Below are positions 1-4,214 of a DNA stretch of 5,521 nucleotides, piece by piece. Source of the DNA: an uncultured Collinsella sp. (lineage in GTDB: Bacteria > Actinomycetota > Coriobacteriia > Coriobacteriales > Coriobacteriaceae); assembly GCA_900754435.1 (NCBI GenBank), contig CAAECT010000213.1, positions 1-5,521 on the forward strand, in the 5' to 3' direction. Numbering within the stretch: position 1 is the first letter of the stretch; each line of letters begins with the position of its first letter. The notes beneath the pieces were generated by a model, which made no database searches, had not been told where the DNA came from, and worked only from the letters and a program-made list of their open reading frames with translations. Made by a program: the position numbers and the translations under genes.

Positions 1-93
1 GCGGGCCTGGACATCTGGGGTCGCGCGACCATCAAGACCGATGCCGGCGAGCAGGAGTTTCCGCCCGAGGCTGTACGAATTCGCGGACTGTAA
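1..93 (+). CDS. birA: C-terminal end of biotin--protein ligase (BirA), 5' partial
   Basis: An open frame enters from the left edge in frame 1 and encodes 30 residues before a TAA stop at 91-93. BirA attaches biotin to the biotin carboxyl carrier protein of acetyl-CoA carboxylase and related enzymes. The fragment starts AGLDIWGRATIK and ends PPEAVRIRGL. From memory it aligns without gaps to the end of E. coli BirA (the RGIDKQGALLLE to EISLR stretch): the G-[LI]-D, the central glycine, the acidic residue before the turn and the final [IL]-R all line up. This is the small SH3-like C-terminal domain of the ligase. The neighbourhood supports it, since coaX lies 1.5 kb downstream on the other strand and birA and coaX are often close. 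Only the tail is visible, so another protein ending in a similar beta-barrel cannot be excluded. Confidence 0.6.
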   Translation, partial: AGLDIWGRATIKTDAGEQEFPPEAVRIRGL

Positions 94-128
94 CGCGAGG
101 CGCCCGCGCTCAAAGATAACGATGACAA

Positions 129-164
129 CGAAGCCCTCTTCGGCCTGTGCCGGGGAGGGTTTCG
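129..164 (+). terminator. 16-bp hairpin, probable birA terminator lacking a U-tract
   Basis: Bases 129-144 pair with 149-164 along all 16 positions around a CTGT tetraloop. The three imperfect positions (133/160, 139/154, 140/153) are G-U wobbles when read on the + strand and would be C-A mismatches on the other strand, so the structure suits + strand RNA. It begins 35 bases after the birA stop. No run of T follows it, so it is either a U-less terminator or another kind of RNA 3' end structure. Confidence 0.5.
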
Positions 165-191
165 CCTATCTGGGGAATGGGTTGCCAGCGC

Positions 192-234
192 CCTATTCCT
201 CAAAACTGAAAAATTTTCGTTTTTGAGGAATAGG
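192..234. repeat. Palindrome copy 1 (43 bp), outer left copy of the ATPase flanking set
   Basis: The outer arms 192-205 (CCTATTCCTCAAAA) and 221-234 are perfect reverse complements over 14 bp. Inside them, 208-212 pairs with 214-218, with one mismatch and one wobble between the two stems. It is identical to copy 3 at 1550-1592 in 42 of 43 positions, the single difference being T at 220 against A at 1578. It lacks a T-run on either side, so it is not a standard intrinsic terminator. Confidence 0.85.
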
Positions 235-278
235 ATTAAGGCAGCTCGGTCTTTCGCGAGGTATATTCGCTATAGAGC

Positions 279-319
279 CTATTCCTCAAAACTGAAATTA
301 TTTCAGTTTTGAGGAATAG
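279..319. repeat. Palindrome copy 2 (41 bp), perfect, just upstream of the ATPase gene
   Basis: The arms CTATTCCTCAAAACTGAAA (279-297) and 301-319 are exact reverse complements over 19 bp, around a TTA loop. It shares the outer CTATTCCTCAAAACTGAAA arm with copies 1 and 3 but differs in the centre, which makes it the most symmetrical copy. It ends 15 bases before the AGGAGG ribosome binding site of the ATPase, so it lies in the leader or promoter region and could be an operator or a leader RNA hairpin. A TATATT (262-267) and a TATAG (271-275) lie just upstream as possible -10 elements, but I found no well-spaced -35 box. The gap between copies 1 and 2 is 44 bp. Confidence 0.9.
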
Positions 320-334
320 CGATAAAAGACTGCG

Positions 335-340
335 AGGAGG
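335..340 (+). promoter_or_regulatory. Ribosome binding site of the ATPase gene
   Basis: AGGAGG with a five-base spacer before the ATG at 346 is a near-ideal Shine-Dalgarno sequence and fixes this start. Confidence 0.85.
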
Positions 341-345
341 CCCCG

Positions 346-1542
346 ATGAAACTCATCAATAGAACGTCATATATGGACACGTTGACGAGTCTTATTGGCG
401 TGCCGGACATCAAGGTCATCACGGGCATCCGTCGTAGCGGTAAATCAAAATTGCTCGAGGCCCTCCGCGATTACGTGGAGGCAAATCTGTTCAATTCGAA
501 TGTCATCCATATCAACTACAACCTCGATGAGTTCGAGAACTTGCTCGAGTATCACGCGTTGCTCGCCTATGTAAAAGATCATCGAGTGCCCGGCAAGCAA
601 AACTTCCTGCTTATCGATGAGGTTCAGATGTGCGACGGCTTTGAACGCGCGATCAACAGCCTTCACGCATCCGAGCAGTACGACATCTTCATCACCGGAT
701 CGAATGCCTTTTTGCTGTCGAGCGATCTGTCGACGCTCTTTACGGGGCGTACGTTTGAGATCGAGGTTTTCCCATTCTCGTTTGAGGAGTATCGACTCTA
801 TGGCGACGAGGGCGAGGTCGACCGCGACTTCGATGAGTACGCGAGAACCGGCGGTATGTCCGGCTCCTACCCTTATCCACTGCAGGAGCAGCGTTATCAA
901 TATCTCTCCAATGTCTTCAAAACGCTCATCGTGAGAGATATCGTGCAGCGGCATAACGTGAGAAACGAATCGGCGCTGCTGCGCATTGCCGATTACATGA
1001 TGGACAACGTTTCCAACATTACGTCGGCACGCAACATTACTGATGCATTAAATGCGGATGGGCTAAAGATTACGAACAAGACGGTCGGCACGTACATGGG
1101 GTACCTGTGCGATGCGTTTGCCTTCTATAAAGTTCGTCGGTACGACATTCGCGGCAAAAAATACCTTAAGAGCGGCGAGAAGTACTATCTGGCGGACCAT
1201 GCGTTTAAATATGCGCTTCTTGGTACACGTGATATGGATTGGGGACGCGTATACGAGAACATGGTGGCAATCGAGCTGCTGCGTCGCGGATACGAGGTAT
1301 ACGTCGGCGTGCTCTATAAAAAGGAAATAGACTTTGTAGCAATCAAGCGGAGCGAGAAACTCTACATTCAGGTGAGCGACGACATCAGCTCGGATAAGAC
1401 ATTTGAACGCGAGATTTCGCCACTGCTGAGCATTGGCGATGCGTATCCCAAGATGATTCTCGCCCGCACGCATCACGAGGCCACGGATCGCGACGGAGTG
1501 CAGATCGTGGACCTGGCGAGGTGGTTGTGCGGCGAGGCGTAG
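346..1542 (+). CDS. AAA+ ATPase with C-terminal DUF4143 domain
   Basis: This 398-residue protein has the usual length and layout of the ATP-binding DUF4143 family, found widely in bacteria and archaea, often in many copies, with no settled function. The N-terminal P-loop domain carries Walker A GIRRSGKS (residues 27-34), Walker B FLLIDEVQ (87-94), a sensor-1-like ITGSN (116-120) and the GR of a likely arginine finger (134-135). These are followed by the family's FPFSFEEY segment (142-149). A winged-helix-like middle includes YLSNVFKTLIVRDIVQRH (186-203). The C-terminal part has the PD-(D/E)XK-like pattern of the family: a YEN glutamate at 304, EIDF (327-330) and IQVS (341-344). The last motif has no catalytic lysine, so nuclease activity is doubtful. 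No signal peptide or membrane segment is apparent. The gene is visibly AT-richer than coaX beside it and is bracketed by three palindromes, which suggests acquisition as a unit. The family is confident; the role is unknown. Confidence 0.93.
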   Translation: MKLINRTSYMDTLTSLIGVPDIKVITGIRRSGKSKLLEALRDYVEANLFNSNVIHINYNLDEFENLLEYHALLAYVKDHRVPGKQNFLLIDEVQMCDGFERAINSLHASEQYDIFITGSNAFLLSSDLSTLFTGRTFEIEVFPFSFEEYRLYGDEGEVDRDFDEYARTGGMSGSYPYPLQEQRYQYLSNVFKTLIVRDIVQRHNVRNESALLRIADYMMDNVSNITSARNITDALNADGLKITNKTVGTYMGYLCDAFAFYKVRRYDIRGKKYLKSGEKYYLADHAFKYALLGTRDMDWGRVYENMVAIELLRRGYEVYVGVLYKKEIDFVAIKRSEKLYIQVSDDISSDKTFEREISPLLSIGDAYPKMILARTHHEATDRDGVQIVDLARWLCGEA

Positions 1543-1549
1543 CGGAAAG

Positions 1550-1592
1550 CCTATTCCTCAAAACTGAAAAATTTTCGATTTTGAGGAATAGG
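1550..1592. repeat. Palindrome copy 3 (43 bp), outer right copy of the ATPase flanking set
   Basis: It begins seven bases after the ATPase stop. The arms 1550-1563 and 1579-1592 are perfect reverse complements over 14 bp, with a weaker inner stem as in copy 1. There is no T-run on either side. The short 10-bp palindrome CAATGCATTG (1595-1604) follows almost at once. Copy 3 also lies downstream of coaX on the opposite strand and could affect both transcripts. Confidence 0.85.
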
Positions 1593-1647
1593 ACCAATGC
1601 ATTGCTTAGTTCGCCGCTCGCGCCCGTGCTCGACTTAAGCCCCTGCT

Positions 1648-2421
1648 CTATCCCAGCTCCTGCATGCGGCGGTAGATTTCGCAGATACCCTTGATGGTGA
1701 GCTGTCCGTCGACCACGTCGAAGGCATCGGTCGAATCGGCGACGATGCCGGCGAGACCGCCTGTGGCGATAACAGTGGCGTCCTCGCGTCCCAGCTCGCG
1801 CTTCATGCGCGCGACCAGGCCTTCGGCCATGGCGGCGGCGCCCACCACGGCGCCGACCTTGATGCATTCCTCGGTGTCGCGGCCGATGGCATGCTCCGAC
1901 GCCTCGAGCGGAACGCTGGCGAGCTTGGCGGCACGGGCGGCAAGCGCGTCCATGGAGATGCGGATGCCCGGCGCGATCGCTCCGCCAATGTAATAGCCGT
2001 CCTCATCGATGACGTCGATATTGGTCGCGGTGCCAAAGTCCACCACGATTGCCGGCGCGCCGTAGAAAGTTTCGGCCGCAACGGCGTTGGCGACGCGATC
2101 GGCACCCACGGCCTGGGGGCGTGCCGCACGCAGCTTGGTCACGGCGGCGGTCTGCGGCCCGATAACGATGGCGTCTGCCGCGACGCGGTCGGCCACGGTG
2201 TGCCACTCGCGCGAGAGCTGCGGCACCACGCCGGCGAAGGCGATCGCGTCGACCGCGTCGAGCGAGAGGTCGTACATCTTAAAGAAGCCCATCAGGCGCA
2301 CATGGATCTCGTCGGCGGTATAGGAGCGGTCGGTGGGCATGCGCCACGACTGCACCAGCTCGTTTCCGTCAAACAGTCCCATGGCCGTCTGCGTGTTTCC
2401 CATATCGATAGCGAGCAGCAT
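1648..2421 (-). CDS. coaX: Type III pantothenate kinase
   Basis: CoaX phosphorylates pantothenate with ATP, the first step of coenzyme A synthesis. It is a cytoplasmic dimer of the ASKHA (actin/hexokinase) fold that needs a monovalent cation. The 257-residue product has normal family length. Visible motifs are the phosphate-binding DMGNT (6-10), GADR with the likely catalytic Asp108 (106-109), DFGTATN (128-134), GGAIAPGIRIS (146-156), TGG (220-222) and the closing LTIKGICEIY (241-250). The frame stays open upstream into the tRNA gene, but the start at 2421 is chosen because the protein then begins directly with MLLAIDMGNT and a GGGAG ribosome binding site (2427-2431) lies five bases before it. 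It converges on the ATPase gene, with copy 3 of the palindrome 55 bases beyond its stop. I see no ordinary terminator of its own. Confidence 0.95.
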   Translation of the reverse strand: MLLAIDMGNTQTAMGLFDGNELVQSWRMPTDRSYTADEIHVRLMGFFKMYDLSLDAVDAIAFAGVVPQLSREWHTVADRVAADAIVIGPQTAAVTKLRAARPQAVGADRVANAVAAETFYGAPAIVVDFGTATNIDVIDEDGYYIGGAIAPGIRISMDALAARAAKLASVPLEASEHAIGRDTEECIKVGAVVGAAAMAEGLVARMKRELGREDATVIATGGLAGIVADSTDAFDVVDGQLTIKGICEIYRRMQELG

Positions 2422-2457
2422 GTCTACTCCCGGTGTCGGCGTAAAAGGACGCGCACC

Positions 2458-2465
2458 ATTGTATA
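2458..2465 (-). promoter_or_regulatory. Possible -10 element of coaX
   Basis: Read on the - strand, TATACAAT contains both TATACA and TACAAT and lies about 37 bases before the coaX start. It would give a leader of roughly 30 bases. No good -35 hexamer is found at 16-18 bases spacing, so the call is weak. Confidence 0.25.
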
Positions 2466-2557
2466 CGTGCCGTCGGCGGCGCTCGGCTGCGATTCGTATA
2501 CGGCGATAGGGGCTGAGGGTTTTAAATATGAAGGAATTATGCTCTACGAGATTTTCC

Positions 2558-2586
2558 TTGCCGTTTACCGAACTCCCACGTAATAT
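2558..2586 (+). promoter_or_regulatory. Promoter of tRNA-fMet
   Basis: TTGCCG (2558-2563) and TAATAT (2581-2586) are separated by exactly 17 bases, a good sigma-70-type arrangement. Transcription would begin near 2593 and give a 5' leader of about 25 bases, to be removed by RNase P before position 2618. Confidence 0.7.
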
Positions 2587-2617
2587 TCTTTCTTGCGCAC
2601 ATGAGGCGCCCAGACAT

Positions 2618-2694
2618 TGCGGGGTGGAGCAGTCTGGTAGCTCGCCGGGCTCATAACCCGGAGGTCGTAGGTTCAAATCCTGCCCCCGCGACCA
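2618..2694 (+). tRNA. Initiator tRNA-fMet (CAT)
   Basis: A full 77-base cloverleaf is present. The D stem GAGC/GCTC is at 2627-2630 and 2640-2643. The anticodon stem CCGGG/CCCGG surrounds loop CTCATAA, with anticodon CAT at 2652-2654. The T arm has loop TTCAAAT, and CCA is encoded at 2692-2694. Initiator hallmarks are visible: three consecutive G-C pairs next to the anticodon loop (GGG at 2647-2649 with CCC at 2657-2659) and an A11-U24 pair in the D stem. The first acceptor position is T2618 opposite G2690, a weak wobble in place of the usual bacterial C1/A72 mismatch. It carries formylmethionine to start codons. Confidence 0.95.
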
Positions 2695-2703
2695 AGAACT
2701 TGC

Positions 2704-2739
2704 AGCTCGGAAGCAAAATTGCTTCCGAGCTTTTTCTTT
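2704..2739 (+). terminator. Intrinsic terminator of tRNA-fMet
   Basis: AGCTCGGAAGCAA (2704-2716) pairs perfectly with 2719-2731; in practice this is an 11-bp stem with a six-base loop. TTTTTCTTT follows directly. It begins ten bases after the encoded CCA, so the tRNA is a single-gene transcript. Confidence 0.93.
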
Positions 2740-2750
2740 ATCGGTTTACT

Positions 2751-2772
2751 TTGCGGGTGAATTGCGGGTGAA
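2751..2772. repeat. Tandem direct repeat, 11 bp x 2
   Basis: TTGCGGGTGAA occurs twice without a gap (2751-2761 and 2762-2772), just past the tRNA terminator. It could be slippage or a remnant of a recombination site; there are no further copies in the window. Confidence 0.7.
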
Positions 2773-2823
2773 TCCTGAGTCAATTTATTATGTGAAGCAA
2801 ATAAACCATTGATAATCGCGGGC

Positions 2824-2870
2824 CGGTCGGCTTGACTTATCGACCGATAAACTCCAATTGGGAGGAGTTT
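2824..2870. repeat. Chain of overlapping inverted repeats, operator- or RNA-like
   Basis: Three inverted repeats overlap in 47 bases. CGGTCG (2824-2829) pairs with CGACCG (2841-2846). TTATCGACCGATAA (2837-2850) has perfect 6-bp arms around an AC centre. AAACTCC (2849-2855) pairs with GGAGTTT (2864-2870). The first two compete for the same bases. A TTGACT resembling a -35 box (2832-2837) lies within the block, but no good -10 follows. Confidence 0.4.
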
Positions 2871-2896
2871 CGGCGGTCCTTAGCTAATAAATAGTG

Positions 2897-2954
2897 CCGG
2901 GGATGGATTGCGCCGCCCCCGGACCTTGCGCGCCAAAGGGACGAGTCCCCTTGG
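2897..2954. repeat. Two consecutive GC-rich hairpins
   Basis: CCGGGG (2897-2902) pairs with CCCCGG (2917-2922). CCAAAGGGA (2933-2941) then pairs with 2946-2954 around a CGAG loop with one A-C mismatch; read on the - strand that mismatch becomes a G-U wobble. No T-run follows either one. The role is unknown. Confidence 0.35.
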
Positions 2955-3054
2955 AACCCCGTCTATTGCTCTCAACACGGAAACAGGGGAGTGGGGGATA
3001 CGGGTTGTAGGATGCCGACGGGCGAGCGCTATGCTGTCTCAAGTCCGCATGTAG

Positions 3055-3240
3055 CTTGTTCGGAGGCCGTCTCTGCGTCTCAAAGCGGGCAATGAATTCT
3101 GGCAATGGAACTTCTTCGTATCTGTTCGCTGCGACTTGAGCGATGCGCTCCGCACAAATAATGTTGCCGAAGCATGCGGAATATCAGAAGAGAGATTGCA
3201 GGACATGAGTCAGCGCATGAAGAGCTGCCCGTCGTTTTGA
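3055..3240 (+). pseudogene. Possible remnant coding fragment, unrecognised
   Basis: A 61-codon open stretch follows an in-frame TAG at 3052 and ends with TGA at 3238. It has no ATG near its beginning and no ribosome binding site. The second half reads like real protein, with SDALRTNNVAEACGISEERL (residues 28-47) suggesting two short amphipathic helices, perhaps a helix-turn-helix remnant. I do not recognise the family. It may equally be a chance open frame. Confidence 0.2.
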
Positions 3241-3283
3241 TAATGACATAATTAAGTGGCAAACTAAAGCGATCGGAGCGACC

Positions 3284-4141
3284 ATGATTCTTGACAGCCT
3301 GCGTAACAGCGCGTCTTTTAATGAAACCGACCGAGCCATTGCTACCTATCTGCTCAATCATACCGGCGACCTTAAGACCCTCACTATGGCAAAGCTCGCA
3401 CAGGAGACTTACACCTCGAACGCGACAATCATCCGCTTTTGTAAGAAATTGGGCCTAAGCGGCTATCGAGAGTTGATCATGCAGCTCATCCAGGAGATAA
3501 GCGGAGACTATCTTCTGGCTGCCACTGTCGATCACAATCGTCCTTTTGGCAGTACCGATTCAATTGAGGCCATCGAGGGCAACCTTGCAAATCTCCTGAA
3601 GGGCGTCATAGATCAAACGAAAATCGAGCTCGATAGCGCCAAATTGAGCATAATCGCCAAGGCAGTTCTTAGCGCCCCGCGAATTTACATCTTTGCTAAA
3701 GGGGAAAGCTATCTGGCGGGATGTATCTTTCGCAACAATCTTCTCAAGCTCGATCGTCATGTCACCATGGCGGACGACGGTGGCCTGCAGACACTGCACG
3801 TTAAGAACGGTAGGCCCGGCGACCTGTTTTTATTCCTAAGCTACAGCGGCATTCACTATGATTATTCCAAATACGCCGCCGCTCTTTCCGAGCGCGGAAT
3901 CAAGCCGTGTTTAATCACGGCGTTTTCTGATTCGGCGCTCGCCAGGCAATGCGACACTGTCTTGCTCATTCCAAAATCAGAGCGCGTGATTGGAAAGGTT
4001 GCCAATTACTCTTCCATGATCTCGCTCACGTATACGCTTCAGGTTATTTATTCGCTTATATTCAATCAGGATTATCAAGAGAACTATCGTGTAAAACACG
4101 AGGCCGATTCGTTCATCTTTACGAGTTTTGCGGAGATTTAG
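3284..4141 (+). CDS. MurR/RpiR-family transcriptional regulator
   Basis: This 285-residue protein has normal length for the family. An N-terminal RpiR-type helix-turn-helix spans about residues 1-75, with the recognition region MAKLAQETYTSNATIIRFCK (35-54) followed by LGLSGYREL. A SIS (sugar isomerase) domain spans about 120-255, with IYIFAKGES (134-142) and the phosphosugar-binding loop LFLSYSG (183-189). Family members bind a phosphorylated sugar through the SIS domain and control genes for its use. A CGGAG ribosome binding site (3274-3278) five bases before the ATG supports the start. The convergent neighbour is a 6-phospho-alpha-glucosidase, and B. subtilis likewise has an RpiR-type regulator (GlvR/MalR) beside glvA. 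The likely role is control of maltose-6-phosphate-type metabolism, but this is inference. Upstream, TTGATA (3237-3242) with AAACTA 18 bases on is a weak promoter candidate. Confidence 0.93.
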   Translation: MILDSLRNSASFNETDRAIATYLLNHTGDLKTLTMAKLAQETYTSNATIIRFCKKLGLSGYRELIMQLIQEISGDYLLAATVDHNRPFGSTDSIEAIEGNLANLLKGVIDQTKIELDSAKLSIIAKAVLSAPRIYIFAKGESYLAGCIFRNNLLKLDRHVTMADDGGLQTLHVKNGRPGDLFLFLSYSGIHYDYSKYAAALSERGIKPCLITAFSDSALARQCDTVLLIPKSERVIGKVANYSSMISLTYTLQVIYSLIFNQDYQENYRVKHEADSFIFTSFAEI

Positions 4142-4145
4142 TCAT

Positions 4146-4190
4146 ACAAAAGGTGACCCCAAAGCATTTTGCCTTGAGGCCACCTTTTGT
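4146..4190. terminator. Shared hairpin terminator between the regulator and glucosidase genes
   Basis: ACAAAAGGTG (4146-4155) pairs perfectly with 4181-4190, and the stem continues inwards to 4165/4171 with three A-C mismatches. On the - strand all three become G-U wobbles, giving a continuous 20-bp stem. TTTTGTGCTTTT on the + side serves the regulator gene. The stem lies 25 bases beyond the glucosidase stop on the - strand and probably ends both transcripts. Confidence 0.75.
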
Positions 4191-4214
4191 GCTTTTGCTA
4201 TCTGGATGGCTTCT

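Larger units (their letters stand above)
192..1592. mobile_element. Candidate palindrome-bounded ATPase cassette
   Basis: The outermost palindromes (copies 1 and 3) are 42/43 identical and enclose only the ATPase gene, its leader and palindrome copy 2. The unit sits between the birA tail and coaX, which would otherwise be convergent. No transposase or integrase gene is present, and I could find no clear target-site duplication beside copies 1 and 3. Mobility is therefore inference from the layout and the different base composition. A non-mobile reading, in which the palindromes are regulatory sites or hairpins for the gene, is equally open. Confidence 0.35.
2740..3283. other. About 540 bp with no convincing intact gene
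   Basis: Between the tRNA terminator and the regulator start I see no frame with both a plausible start and a protein-like sequence. It holds an 11-bp tandem repeat (2751-2772), overlapping inverted repeats (2824-2870), two GC-rich hairpins (2897-2922 and 2933-2954) and a short open frame ending at 3240. The tract 2890-3010 is rich in runs of C and G and differs from its surroundings. The last 50 bases must contain the promoter of the regulator gene. The region could be a decayed insertion next to a tRNA gene, an RNA gene, or plain intergenic sequence. Confidence 0.6.

Noticed and set aside
41..226. 61-codon + strand frame across the birA end and palindrome copy 1
   Set aside because: It overlaps the birA tail in another frame, spans the hairpin and palindrome, and has no protein-like features.
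192..319. Palindromes 1 and 2 as a two-unit CRISPR array
   Set aside because: Only two units with unequal centres lie here, the third is beyond a gene, and there are no Cas genes. The repeats are nearly full palindromes, unlike CRISPR repeats.
445..954. 169-codon - strand frame opposite the ATPase gene
   Set aside because: It is a shadow of the ATPase frame, with no ribosome binding site and no family resemblance.
1891..2583. 230-codon + strand frame opposite coaX
   Set aside because: It lies antisense to a clear coaX with all motifs, and its product is rich in H, R and G without recognisable domains, typical of a mirror frame in GC-rich DNA.
1648..2676. Longer coaX reading with a start inside the tRNA gene
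   Set aside because: The extra N-terminal part is translated tRNA sequence, and a ribosome binding site and the family's normal N-terminus both point to 2421.
2884..3105. 73-codon - strand frame rich in Arg and Pro
   Set aside because: It starts with TTG, has a poor ribosome binding site, covers the GC-rich hairpins and resembles no protein family.
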